A DNA stretch of 64,000 nucleotides. It comes from Paractinoplanes tereljensis. GTDB taxonomy: Bacteria > Actinomycetota > Actinomycetes > Mycobacteriales > Micromonosporaceae. Below, in pieces: positions 34,071 to 42,410 of the stretch. The stretch spans positions 124,001 through 188,000 of the forward strand of contig NZ_BOMY01000053.1 of assembly GCF_016862435.1 (NCBI RefSeq), read 5' to 3'. The position numbers were made by a program, and so were the translations under genes. The stretch's first letter is position 1. The number at the start of each line of letters is the position of its first letter. Under the pieces are notes generated by a model. The model worked only from the letters and a program-made list of their open reading frames with translations. It was not told where the DNA came from and did not search any database.

Positions 34071-34199
34071 CCCCAACCCAGCCGCAGCCCCAACCCAGCC
34101 GCAGCCCCAACCCAGCCGCAGCCCCAACCCAGCCGCAGCCCCGGGCCCAGCCGCGGCCCCAGCCCAAGCCCAAGCCGCAGCCGCAGCCGCAGCCGCAGT
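34071..34199. repeat. 17-base tandem repeat and CCGCAG hexamers
   Basis: Four units of CCCCAACCCAGCCGCAG at 34071-34138, then degenerate copies, ending in about four CCGCAG hexamers up to 34199. The period of 17 is not a multiple of three, which argues against coding. It lies downstream of the SDR gene. Confidence 0.85.
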
Positions 34200-34233
34200 G
34201 AGCTAAGCGGCCCACCTCATCCGAGGAGCACCC

Positions 34234-34267
34234 GGCCGGGCCCACAAAACAACAAAACAACCCGGCC
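34234..34267. terminator. Hairpin between SDR and Gfo/Idh genes
   Basis: GGCCGGG and CCCGGCC arms around a 20-base A/C-rich loop. On the minus strand the loop reads as T-rich (runs of TTTT and GTTG). It is a plausible terminator for the convergent genes on either side. Confidence 0.45.
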
Positions 34268-34294
34268 ACGAGCGCCGGGCCCGATCGAGGTGAG

Positions 34295-35392
34295 CTACGC
34301 GGTCTCCCGCCACTGGGCGGCGGGCGTCAGGTGTACCGGCGCCGGGCGCTCCGCGGTCGTGGTCAGCTCGATGCGGCGGCCCTCGGCGGCGGAGCGCAGC
34401 AGGGACGTCATCGCCTCCAGGACGTGCAACGCCAGCTCGCCGGAGGCGCGGGGCTCAGGGGACAGGACCATGTCGAGCACGCCGATGCCTCGGGCCGCGT
34501 CCACGTAACCGGCCATCGGGTCGAGGGTGCGCCAGTCGTCGGCGCCCAGCTCGAACAGGCGGACGTCGCCGTCGAAGCGGTTGGGGTCGGGGACCGCGAG
34601 GGTGCCGGTCTCGCCGTGCACCTCGATCGGGGCGGCCGTGGTGCGGACCGCGTCGAAGCTGGTGGTGATGGTGGACAGCGCGCCGTTCGCGTGGTGCAGC
34701 ACGCCGGTGACGTGGGTGTCGACCTCGACCGGGACCGTGCTGCCCGCGCGCGGGCCGGAACCGATCACCCGGGTGTCGCGCAGACGGGAGGCGGCGCCGG
34801 TCACCGCGGTGATCGGGCCGAGCAGGTGGACCAGGGCGGACAGGTAATAGGGCCCCATGTCCAGCAGTGGGCCGCCGCCGGGCAGGTAGTAGAAGTCGGG
34901 GTTCGGGTGCCAGCGCTCGTGACCGGGGGTGGCCATCACCGCCACCGCGGAGATCGGGCGCCCGATCAGGCCCGCGTCGACGGCCGCACGGGCGGTCTGC
35001 AGGCCGGTGCCGAGCACGGTGTCGGGCGCGCAGCCGACGGTCACCTCGAAGGCGGAAGCTTGCGCGAGCAGGGCACGCGCGGCGGGCAGGTCGGCGGCGA
35101 GCGGCTTCTCGCCGTACACCCGCTTGTGATTGGCGATGGCGGCCAGCGCGACCGGAGCATGGGCCGCGGGCACCGTCAGGTTGAGAATGGTGTCGACCTG
35201 GGGGTCCTGCAGCAGTTCGTCGACCGGCAGGGCGCGACAGCCGGCAATGCCGGCGGCGACCGACGCCGCCCGCGCGGCGTCGATGTCGGCGACCGCCGCG
35301 ATGGTCACGGCCGGATGGTCGGTCAGCGTCGAGAGGTACGCCCCGGAGATGTAACCGGCTCCTACGACGCCGATGCGGTGCGGGCGGCCCAC
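34295..35392 (-). CDS. Gfo/Idh/MocA family oxidoreductase
   Basis: 365 aa from the GTG at 35390-35392, which lies inside the end of the ThuA gene (31-base overlap). The NAD loop IGVVGAGYIS is at about residues 7-16, then VADIDAARA, LTVPAAHAPVALAAI, the EKPL motif (GEKPLAAD) and GGPLLDMGPYYL. This is the usual two-domain sugar/inositol-type dehydrogenase. Together with ThuA it forms a common sugar-utilisation pair. The substrate is unknown. The long frame upstream of the GTG is a shadow of ThuA. Confidence 0.88.
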   Translation of the reverse strand: MGRPHRIGVVGAGYISGAYLSTLTDHPAVTIAAVADIDAARAASVAAGIAGCRALPVDELLQDPQVDTILNLTVPAAHAPVALAAIANHKRVYGEKPLAADLPAARALLAQASAFEVTVGCAPDTVLGTGLQTARAAVDAGLIGRPISAVAVMATPGHERWHPNPDFYYLPGGGPLLDMGPYYLSALVHLLGPITAVTGAASRLRDTRVIGSGPRAGSTVPVEVDTHVTGVLHHANGALSTITTSFDAVRTTAAPIEVHGETGTLAVPDPNRFDGDVRLFELGADDWRTLDPMAGYVDAARGIGVLDMVLSPEPRASGELALHVLEAMTSLLRSAAEGRRIELTTTAERPAPVHLTPAAQWRETA

Positions 35393-36063
35393 AGCATGCC
35401 CCTCTCGACGATGGTCCGCACGTTCAGGTTCTCGAGGACGTCGAGGCTGTGCCCGGGGGTGGTCACCACGATCCGGCCGTCGCCCCACTGCCTGGTCCAG
35501 ACGGCCGGGGAGACGATCGGTCGATGCCACGGATGCCACGGTCGCACCGGGTGGGTGGTGGTGGCGAGCACGTCGATCAGGTCGTCGTGCAGCACCCAGT
35601 ACTGCTCGGTGGTCAGCTCGAAGTCGTCGATGCCGGTCGTGATCGGGTGTTCGCGGCCCAGCGAGGTCATGGTAACCGCGTGGGACAGAAAATTGTCCGT
35701 TTCATCCCCGCCGCACTCCCCCGGCTCCTTGCTGGGGTGCGTCGCGAACTGGCCGCCGACCAGCTGCAGATAGTCGGCGGAGTCGCGGAACGAGTCGGCG
35801 ATGCCGCCGTGCCAGCCGGCGAAACCGGTGCCGGCCGCGACCGCCGCCCGCAGCCCGGCGACCTCGTCGCGCTCGATCTTCGACATGGTCACGCACTGCA
35901 CGATCAGGTCGGTCTCCGACATGACCGCGGCGTCGGCGTAGACCGAGGTCGACTCCTCGACGCGCACCTCGAAGCCGCTCTTGCCGAGGAACGGCACGAA
36001 CAGGTCGGTCGCCTCGACCGGCCGGTGCCCTTCCCATCCCCCGCGAACCACCAAAGCCTTCAT
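35362..36063 (-). CDS. ThuA domain protein (trehalose-utilization/glutamine amidotransferase-like)
   Basis: 233 aa. It starts MKALVVRGGWEGHRPVEATD and has the ThuA features: GFAGWHGGIADSFRDS, GGQFATHPSKEPG, HPITTGIDDFELTTEQYWV and RIVVTTPGHSLDVL. The fold is flavodoxin/GATase-like; members act in disaccharide catabolism. Translation of the following Gfo/Idh gene starts within its last codons. It is divergent from the rhamnogalacturonan lyase with a shared 133-base promoter region that carries a LacI-like site. Confidence 0.88.
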   Translation of the reverse strand: MKALVVRGGWEGHRPVEATDLFVPFLGKSGFEVRVEESTSVYADAAVMSETDLIVQCVTMSKIERDEVAGLRAAVAAGTGFAGWHGGIADSFRDSADYLQLVGGQFATHPSKEPGECGGDETDNFLSHAVTMTSLGREHPITTGIDDFELTTEQYWVLHDDLIDVLATTTHPVRPWHPWHRPIVSPAVWTRQWGDGRIVVTTPGHSLDVLENLNVRTIVERGMLWAARTASAS

Positions 36064-36153
36064 CCCGTTAGGCCTATCAGATCGGGACGCCCCACGCCCA
36101 CCAAAAGGCGCGAAGACATAGACAAGCCTCGATTTCAGGACTAGCTTCCCGAG

Positions 36154-36165
36154 GAAAGCGCTTGC
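36154..36165. promoter_or_regulatory. LacI-type operator GAAAGCGCTTGC
   Basis: The palindromic core AAGCGCTT with GA flanks is the usual LacI/CcpA-type site of actinobacterial sugar genes. It is 32 bases before the PL11 lyase start and 91 from the ThuA start, so it could control both. No LacI gene is in the window. Confidence 0.65.
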
Positions 36166-36196
36166 CTACCCTCCACCGAGTAGGAGAGACACCCTA

Positions 36197-38008
36197 ATGA
36201 AACGTGCCAAAACTCTGACCGCCGTCGCCGCCCTCGTCCTGGTCGGCTCCACCGCCGCCGTGGCGAGGGCGGCCACCGAGCCGGCCGCGGCGCCCACCGC
36301 CGCCGACGCGACAAGCACCACCGAGAACCTCGACCGCGGCCTGATCAGCCTCCGGGCCGGCGCCGGCAACTTCCTGTCCTGGCGGTTGCTGAAGTCCGAC
36401 CCGGCCGGCGTGACGTTCGACGTCTACCGCGACAACACCAAGATCACCACGACCGGTGAAACGAACTTCACCGACGCCGGGGCAAAGAAAGGCGCGGCCT
36501 ACACGGTTCGGCCGACCGGCGCCTCCACTCTCGCAGCGGCGGCCCCGACCGTGGCGCTCGCGGCCGCCTACCAGGACGTGCCGATCCAGATTCCGGCCGG
36601 TGGCACCACCCCGGACGGCGTCGCCTACACGTACTCCGCCAACGACGCCTCCGTGGGCGACCTCGACGGCGACGGCTCCTACGAGATCGTCCTCAAGTGG
36701 GATCCGTCCAACGCCAAGGACAACTCGCAGTCCGGCTACACCGGCAACGTGTTCATCGACGCGTACAAGCTCAACGGCACCCGGCTGTGGCGCATCGACC
36801 TCGGCCGCAACATCCGGGCCGGCGCGCACTACACCCAGTTCCAGGTGTTCGACTACGACGGCGACGGCAAGGCCGAGGTCGCCACGAAGACCGCCGACGG
36901 CACCAAGGACGGCACCGGCGTGGTCATCGGCAGCTCGACCGCCGACTACCGCAACTCGTCGGGCTACGTCCTGTCCGGCCCCGAGTACCTGACCGTGTTC
37001 AACGGCCAGACCGGCAAGGCGGCGGCCACCGTCGACTACGTGGTCGCGCGCGGCACGGTCAGCGCGTGGGGCGACTCCTACGGCAACCGGGTCGACCGCT
37101 TCCTGGCCGGCACGGCGTACATCAACGGGTCCTATCCGTCGCTGATAACCGCGCGCGGTTATTACACGAGAAGCACGATCGTGGCCTGGGACTTCCGCAA
37201 CGGCGCCCTCACCCGCAAGTGGACCTTCGACAGCAACTCGTCCACCAACGGGTCGGCCTGGACCGGCCAGGGCAACCACCAGCTCTCCATCGCCGACGTC
37301 GATTCCGACGGCAAGGACGAGATCCTGTACGGGGCGATGGCCATCGACGACAACGGCGCCGGCCTGTGGGTGAACGGTCAGGGTCACGGCGACGCGTACC
37401 ACGTCGGCAACCTGATCCCGAGCCGCGCCGGCCTGGAGATCTTCAAGGTCGACGAGGGCACCACCAAGCTGGCCGCCTGGATGGCCGACGCCCGCACCGG
37501 CGCGATCATCTGGTCCAACGCGTCCTGCGGCTGCGACAACGGCCGCGGCGTCTCGGACGACATCTACGCCGGCAGCCCCGGCGCCGAGTCCTGGTCGTCC
37601 GGCGTGTCCGGCCTGTTCAGCTCGACCGGCGCGAACATCGGCCGCAAGCCGTCCAGCACCAACTTCGTGATCTGGTGGGACGGTGACGCCCAGCGCGAGC
37701 TGCTCGACGCCACCCACATCGACAAGTACGGCACCAGCGCCGACACCCGGCTGCTCACGGCCAGCGACGTGCACTCGAACAACAGCACCAAGGCGACCCC
37801 GTCGCTGCAGGCCGACATCCTCGGCGACTGGCGCGAGGAGGTCATCTGGCCGACCACCAACAACACCGCCCTGCGGATCTACTCGACGACCGATGCGACG
37901 AGCATCTCGCACGTGTCGCTGATGCAGGACCGGATGTACCGGGAGGCGGTGGCCTGGCAGAACACCGCCTACAACCAGCCGCCGCACCCGAGCTTCGCCC
38001 TCGGATAG
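36197..38008 (+). CDS. Secreted rhamnogalacturonan lyase, PL11 family
   Basis: 603 aa. A Sec signal peptide covers residues 1-25 (VLVGSTAAVARA). The mature protein shows the PL11 beta-propeller: LDRGLISLRAGAGNFLSWRLL, VGDLDGDGSYEIVLKWDPSN, FDYDGDGKAEVATKTADGT, IADVDSDGKDEILYGAM, GHGDAYHVGNL and the C-terminal ADILGDWREEVIWPT, HPSFALG. Calcium-binding DxDGDG-type loops are clear. It cleaves the rhamnose-galacturonate backbone of pectin outside the cell. Regulation by the upstream LacI-like site is likely. A strong terminator follows at once. Confidence 0.93.
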   Translation: MKRAKTLTAVAALVLVGSTAAVARAATEPAAAPTAADATSTTENLDRGLISLRAGAGNFLSWRLLKSDPAGVTFDVYRDNTKITTTGETNFTDAGAKKGAAYTVRPTGASTLAAAAPTVALAAAYQDVPIQIPAGGTTPDGVAYTYSANDASVGDLDGDGSYEIVLKWDPSNAKDNSQSGYTGNVFIDAYKLNGTRLWRIDLGRNIRAGAHYTQFQVFDYDGDGKAEVATKTADGTKDGTGVVIGSSTADYRNSSGYVLSGPEYLTVFNGQTGKAAATVDYVVARGTVSAWGDSYGNRVDRFLAGTAYINGSYPSLITARGYYTRSTIVAWDFRNGALTRKWTFDSNSSTNGSAWTGQGNHQLSIADVDSDGKDEILYGAMAIDDNGAGLWVNGQGHGDAYHVGNLIPSRAGLEIFKVDEGTTKLAAWMADARTGAIIWSNASCGCDNGRGVSDDIYAGSPGAESWSSGVSGLFSSTGANIGRKPSSTNFVIWWDGDAQRELLDATHIDKYGTSADTRLLTASDVHSNNSTKATPSLQADILGDWREEVIWPTTNNTALRIYSTTDATSISHVSLMQDRMYREAVAWQNTAYNQPPHPSFALG

Positions 38009-38020
38009 CCGATCGGATGA

Positions 38021-38058
38021 GGGGATGCCGCCACCCGTCCGTGGCGGTATCCCCTGTT
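38021..38058 (+). terminator. Terminator after rhamnogalacturonan lyase
   Basis: GGGGATGCCGCCAC pairs with GTGGCGGTATCCCC (14 bp with one G-T) around a 6-base loop, followed by TGTTT. It is 12 bases past the lyase stop. Confidence 0.85.
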
Positions 38059-38101
38059 TGCGGCATTCATCGGATTCGCATCCGTAGGCGACTATCAGGA
38101 C

Positions 38102-39112
38102 GTGAAACGGCGGCGCATTCTCGGGTTGGTACTCACCGTGGCCACCGTGATGTTCGCCGCCGAACCCACCGCCGACGCGGTCGAGGGTCCGGGCTACGAC
38201 CTGCACGCCAACATCGCCTACGCGCCGGCGTCCCCCGCCGGCAGCCACGGCCACCTGCTCGACCTCTACATCCCGCGCCAGCCCGGCCCGAAACGAAGGC
38301 CGGTCCTCATCGCGATGGGCGGCAGCGGCTGGCACGGCGACGACGGCAAGGCGTACGCGGCCCAGCTCGCCCCCTTCTTCACCCGAGCCGACTACGTGGT
38401 CGCCGGCGTCTCCACCCGATCGAGCTCCCAGGCGAAGTTCCCGGCCCAGCTCTACGACGTGAAGGCGGCGATCCGCTGGCTGCGGGCGAACGCCGCGACC
38501 TACGGCATGGACCCCCGCCGGATCGCCGTGATGGGCGACTCCTCCGGCGGCTGGACCGCCGCGATGGCCGGGGTGACCGGCCACGACCCCGCGCTGGAGG
38601 GCAACGTCGGGGTGACCGGCCCGCCCAGCGACGTGCAGGCGGTGGTCGACCTCTACGGCCCCACCGACTTCCTGCAGATGGACGCGCACATGCTGCCCGG
38701 GGCGTGTGACGGCTTCAACCGCTCGTTCGGCCTGACCGAGTGCCACGCCGACCCACGCTCGCCGGAGTCGGCACTGCTCGGAAGTCCCATCAAAACCCGA
38801 CCGGACCTGGTCAAATTCGCAAGCCCCATCCCGTACGCGTCAAAGCACTCCCCGCCCTTTTTGATCGCCCAGGGTGAGCACGACGGCCTGGTCCCGATCG
38901 ACCAGAGCGACCGTTTGTTCGCGGCCCTGAGCGCCGCGGGCGCCCCGGCGACGTATTACTTGGTGCCGGGAGCCGGCCACGACAAGCGCATCGTCTCCCC
39001 GTCCCAGCCCGTAGCGATCGTCCGGCACACGCCCGGCGCCTCTCGCCCCGGAACCCGCCCCACGCTGAAGACGATCCGGGCTTTCCTGCACCACGCCCTC
39101 GCCCACCGCTGA
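38102..39112 (+). CDS. Secreted alpha/beta hydrolase (esterase/lipase, BD-FAE-like)
   Basis: 336 aa, GTG start at 38102. A signal peptide covers roughly residues 1-26 (ILGLVLTVATVMFAA). The alpha/beta hydrolase has GDSSGG with nucleophile Ser147, then Asp261 (GEHDGLVP) and His293 (GAGHDK), a complete triad. HLLDLYIPRQ and IPYASKHSPPFLIAQGE are typical of the feruloyl/acetyl esterase-like subgroup. Beside the pectin lyase it may deacetylate plant polysaccharide; this is inference. Confidence 0.85.
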   Translation: MKRRRILGLVLTVATVMFAAEPTADAVEGPGYDLHANIAYAPASPAGSHGHLLDLYIPRQPGPKRRPVLIAMGGSGWHGDDGKAYAAQLAPFFTRADYVVAGVSTRSSSQAKFPAQLYDVKAAIRWLRANAATYGMDPRRIAVMGDSSGGWTAAMAGVTGHDPALEGNVGVTGPPSDVQAVVDLYGPTDFLQMDAHMLPGACDGFNRSFGLTECHADPRSPESALLGSPIKTRPDLVKFASPIPYASKHSPPFLIAQGEHDGLVPIDQSDRLFAALSAAGAPATYYLVPGAGHDKRIVSPSQPVAIVRHTPGASRPGTRPTLKTIRAFLHHALAHR

Positions 39113-39185
39113 TCGCCCCGCCGCGCGGCTGGTTACGGCCGTCGCATCTCACTTGGCGTCCTAGGAGGCTAGTTCACTATTTCTA

Positions 39186-39248
39186 AAGCGAACGTTCGTT
39201 CTTGACAGGCCGCACCCCTCGCCCTATCGTTCAAAACGAACGCTCATT
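39186..39248 (+). promoter_or_regulatory. Consensus promoter flanked by two TetR-type operators
   Basis: The -35 TTGACA (39202-39207) and -10 TATCGT (39225-39230) are separated by 17 bases. One operator-like sequence, GCGAACGTTCGTTC (39188-39201), touches the -35. A second, AACGAACGCTCATT (39235-39248), lies after the -10. Both fit the TetR-style CGAACG/TTCGTT half-sites. No TetR gene adjoins, so the repressor would act in trans. Confidence 0.7.
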
Positions 39249-39265
39249 CTCTTTTAGGAGTCGCC

Positions 39266-40303
39266 ATGTCATCGGCCACCGCCGCCAAGGCGTCAACCTC
39301 GCCGTGGACCCACGTCGCGGGTGTCGTCGCCCTCCTGTCCATCGTCATCAGCCTCCTGGTCACGGCCTTCGCCTGGCCCGCCGCGCGTTCCGCGGTGCAC
39401 GACATCCCGATCGCCGTGGCCGGCCCCGCCGCCGCCACCGCCCAGGTCACCGCCGCCCTCGAACAGCGCCTCCCCGGCGGCTTCGACATCACCCCGGTCG
39501 CCGACACGGCCGCCGCCGAAGCAGCGATCAACAACCGCGAGGTGTACGGCGCGATCGACCTCTCCACCGGCAAACCCCAGGTCCTGACCGCCTCCGCGGC
39601 AAGCCCCGTGGTCGCCCAGACCCTGCAGGGCATCGCCACCGCGCTGTCCCAGGCGTCGTCCGGCACCGAGGCCGCCGTGCTGGTCCGCGACCTGGCCCCA
39701 CTCCCCGCCGACGACCCGCGCGGCGCCGGCCTGGCCGCCGGAGCGCTACCGCTGGTGATCGGCGGCATGATCGCCGCAGTGGTGCTGACCCTGCGCATCC
39801 GCGGCACCCTGCGGCGGGTGACCGGCGCCGCGGTCTACGCCGTGATCGGCGGTTCGGCGATGGCCGCGATCCTGCAGTTCGGGCTGGGCTCGATCGACGG
39901 CACCTACGCCCTGAACGCCGGCGTGATGGCCCTGTCCCTGGCCGCGACCTCATTGACCCTGCTGGGCCTGGAGTCCCTGCTGGGCTTCGCCGGCTTCGGC
40001 CTGGGCGCCGCCGTGATCTTCCTGCTCGGCAACCCGCTGAGCGGCGCCGCGAGCGCCCCCGAGATGCTGCCCGGCTGGTCCGGCGAGCTGGGCCAGCTGT
40101 TGCCCCCGGGCGCGGCCTTCAACCTGCTCCGCTCGGCCGCGTTCTTCGACGGCGCCGGCGCGACCCGCCCGCTGATCGTCCTGCTGAGCTGGCTGACCTT
40201 CGGCCTGCTGCTCTGCGCCGCCAGCGCCCTGCGCCCGTCCCGCCGTCGCTCCACCTCGCCGGCCCCCGAGCCTGAGGCCATCCCCGAGCCCGCCCTCGCC
40301 TGA
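39266..40303 (+). CDS. ABC-2/YhgE-like integral membrane protein
   Basis: 345 aa, ATG at 39266 after a TAGGAG site. One membrane segment is near residues 15-37, then an extracytoplasmic domain of about 38-155 (IPIAVAGPAAATAQVTAALEQ; VYGAIDLSTG), then five or six more segments (about 160-178, 187-205, 218-237, 240-258, 305-325). This topology (one TM, large loop, then a TM cluster) is that of ABC-2 type/DUF3533-like export permeases. No ATP-binding partner lies next to it. The strong promoter with two TetR-like sites suggests an inducible efflux role (inference). Confidence 0.65.
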   Translation: MSSATAAKASTSPWTHVAGVVALLSIVISLLVTAFAWPAARSAVHDIPIAVAGPAAATAQVTAALEQRLPGGFDITPVADTAAAEAAINNREVYGAIDLSTGKPQVLTASAASPVVAQTLQGIATALSQASSGTEAAVLVRDLAPLPADDPRGAGLAAGALPLVIGGMIAAVVLTLRIRGTLRRVTGAAVYAVIGGSAMAAILQFGLGSIDGTYALNAGVMALSLAATSLTLLGLESLLGFAGFGLGAAVIFLLGNPLSGAASAPEMLPGWSGELGQLLPPGAAFNLLRSAAFFDGAGATRPLIVLLSWLTFGLLLCAASALRPSRRRSTSPAPEPEAIPEPALA

Positions 40304-40313
40304 GCTCCCGCCG

Positions 40314-40348
40314 GCTGCCGCCCTCCTCACCCCGGGGAGGGCGGCAGC
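40314..40348 (+). terminator. Terminator-like hairpin after membrane protein
   Basis: GCTGCCGCCCTCC pairs perfectly (13 bp) with GGAGGGCGGCAGC around a 9-base loop, 10 bases after the stop at 40303. There is no T-run, as is common in actinobacteria. Confidence 0.75.
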
Positions 40349-40357
40349 ATCCGCCCG

Positions 40358-40484
40358 GTGCCGTAAGGCGCGGCACGGAGGGTGACCCCGCCGGGAGCGG
40401 GCGTGCCGGGCAGGCCCGCCCGGCGGGGGCGCGCGGAGGGTGAGTCCCGCCCAGCGATACCGAGTGGCCGGGACTGGTCGCGCC
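40358..40484 (+). ncRNA. Candidate structured leader with two similar hairpin modules
   Basis: The region lies before the PAS-GGDEF gene. Module 1: outer stem CGGCACG (40371-40377) with CGTGCCG (40402-40408), inner stem CCCGC/GCGGG, and the bulge GGAGGGTGA between them. Module 2: outer stem GGCGCG (40428-40433) with CGCGCC (40479-40484), inner stem AGTCCCG (40443-40449) with CGGGACT (40469-40475), and again GGAGGGTGA on the 5' side. An upstream GTGCCG (40358-40363) can compete for CGGCAC, giving an alternative fold. I cannot assign it to a known riboswitch class. Structure by eye only. Confidence 0.45.
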
Positions 40485-40571
40485 GCGTACGGAAAAAAGA
40501 AGCGCAAGGGAACCACCGGGCCGCGCCGGGATTGCACCCGGCTCGCAACCGGGGCCGCCTGTACTTGTTGG

Positions 40572-42410
40572 ATGCGGGTGGATCGGGGCGTGCGTTCGCA
40601 GCTCGATCCTGTCCTCGTCGCGCTGGTCGGCCTCGGCCTGCTTCTGGTGCCGTGGTTTCTGCTGGCGCCGGGCGTCGGCACCGCCTTGTGGGTCATTCAG
40701 ACCGGTATCGACCTGTTCACCGTTTATCTCGCCTGGCGGCTCTATCGGCTTCCGGGGGTCAATCGGTATGCCCGGCGGTTCTGGGCGGCGGTGGTCGCCG
40801 GGATGGGCAGCAGTGCTGTCGCCGACACCTTTCAGACCGTGCTGGTCGCCGGTGGGCGGTCGCCCAGTGACATCAGCGTGGTGCAGACCTGCTTCGTGAT
40901 TCTCGGCATGGTCATCGTGGTGATCACGATGCTGTGTCATCCGATCGGCGGGGTTGGCGGGGTGGGGCGGCAGCGGCTTCGGCTGTGGCTGGACGCGGCC
41001 ACCGTGCTCACCGCGGTTGCCGTGTTCCTCTGGTATTTCCTGCTCGCGGGGCAGTTCCGGGACGGGCGCACCGCCGACCGGCTGTCGGCGGCCGCTACCA
41101 CCGCGGTGATGATGCTTGTCACGTTTGCCCTGATCAAGCTGCTGTTCAGCGCCAACGCCCCATTTCAGCAGCTGCCGGGGGTGATCGGGGCGCTCGGGGT
41201 GACCGGCACCGCGATCGCGGCACCGCTGGCCGCCCTGGTGATGGAGCGGTCCGACGATCGGATCATGTACCTGGCGCAGCTGCTGCCGTGCCTGCTCATT
41301 CCGATCAGCCTGCGCCTGCAGGAGATCTTCAACCGGCGCAACATCGACGTGCCGGTCGCGGCCCGGGAGAAACGCTTCAGCCGGGTGCCGTACGCGGCGG
41401 TGGCCGGCACCCAGCTTCTGCTGGTGCTGGCTCTGCCGGCGGTGCACGCCGACCTGAAGATCTGGGGCGTCGCGGTCGGCGTGCTGCTCAGCACCGGTCT
41501 GGTGCTGGCCCGGCAGCAGGCCGCGTTCCAGGACAACGAGCGCCTGCTCGCCGAGATCAGCCGACGGGACGAGTGGCAGAACGCCCTCGCTCAGCACGCC
41601 TCCGACACCACCATCGTCACCGACGGCAGCCAGCGGGTGCTGTACGCAAGCCCGTCCGCGGTGCGGCTGCTCGGGCTGAAGGAGGGCGACGAGACCGGGC
41701 TGGACCTGGGCGGGCGCCTGCACCCGGAGGACATGGCGGTCGCCGCCCAGCTGCTGGCCGAGATGACGTCAACGGCCGGCACCGCCAGTGCCGAGATGCG
41801 GATGCTGCACACCGACGGCAGTTACCACTGGACCCACCTGATCGGCACCGACCTGCTGGCCAACCCGAACATCCGCGGCCTGGTCTGGAACGGCCGGGAC
41901 GTCACCGACGCCCGCCGCCTGCAGGACGAGCTGCGCCACCAGGCCACCCACGACGTGCTCACCGGGCTGGCCAACCGCTTCCTGCTCCAGCAGCGGGTGC
42001 TGACCGCCGACACCGGCCGGCCGATCAGCTTCCTGGTCATCGACCTGGACGGGTTCAAACAGGTCAACGACGTGCACGGCCACCACGCCGGGGACCAGGT
42101 GCTGATCACCGTGGCCGACCGGCTCACCGACCTGGTCGGCGACTCCGGGACCGTGGCCCGGCTGGGCGGCGACGAGTTCGCCGTGGTGCTGCCGGACGCC
42201 TCCCCCGCGCAGGCCGCGACGCTCGCCGAGACGATCGGCCGGATCGTGGCGGAACCGATCCCGGTGACCGGGGCGGTGGTCACCGTGGGTGCGAGCGTGG
42301 GGGCCTCGACGGGTACGCCGGCCGACACCGAACGCATGCTCCGGGAGGCCGACGACGCCATGTACCGGTCAAAGCAGGCCCGTCGCGGGCTGGTCGGGCA
42401 CCACCGTTAG
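40572..42410 (+). CDS. Membrane-bound PAS-GGDEF diguanylate cyclase
   Basis: 612 aa from the ATG at 40572; the open frame before it is the putative leader. Residues of about 8-310 hold roughly eight or nine membrane segments, starting LDPVLVALVGLGLLLVPWF. A PAS domain follows at about 335-450 (IVTDGSQRVLYASPSAVRLLG; NGRDVTDARR). The GGDEF domain starts at about 460, with the active-site motif G532-G-D-E-F536 intact (RLGGDEFAVVL). No RxxD inhibitory site is seen just upstream. It should make cyclic di-GMP in response to a membrane or PAS signal. No EAL domain is present. Confidence 0.9.
   Translation: MRVDRGVRSQLDPVLVALVGLGLLLVPWFLLAPGVGTALWVIQTGIDLFTVYLAWRLYRLPGVNRYARRFWAAVVAGMGSSAVADTFQTVLVAGGRSPSDISVVQTCFVILGMVIVVITMLCHPIGGVGGVGRQRLRLWLDAATVLTAVAVFLWYFLLAGQFRDGRTADRLSAAATTAVMMLVTFALIKLLFSANAPFQQLPGVIGALGVTGTAIAAPLAALVMERSDDRIMYLAQLLPCLLIPISLRLQEIFNRRNIDVPVAAREKRFSRVPYAAVAGTQLLLVLALPAVHADLKIWGVAVGVLLSTGLVLARQQAAFQDNERLLAEISRRDEWQNALAQHASDTTIVTDGSQRVLYASPSAVRLLGLKEGDETGLDLGGRLHPEDMAVAAQLLAEMTSTAGTASAEMRMLHTDGSYHWTHLIGTDLLANPNIRGLVWNGRDVTDARRLQDELRHQATHDVLTGLANRFLLQQRVLTADTGRPISFLVIDLDGFKQVNDVHGHHAGDQVLITVADRLTDLVGDSGTVARLGGDEFAVVLPDASPAQAATLAETIGRIVAEPIPVTGAVVTVGASVGASTGTPADTERMLREADDAMYRSKQARRGLVGHHR

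Noticed and set aside
33563..34201. Open frame ending in a Gln-Pro/Lys-Pro repeat over the 17-base array
   Set aside because: It overlaps the SDR gene in another frame and has no start context; the 17-base period would shift frame in each copy, unlike a real repeat protein.
40440..40571. Upstream start for the GGDEF protein (extra 44 residues)
   Set aside because: The extension is Arg/Lys/Gly-rich, has no family support, and coincides with the hairpin-rich leader; the ATG at 40572 begins just before the first membrane segment.
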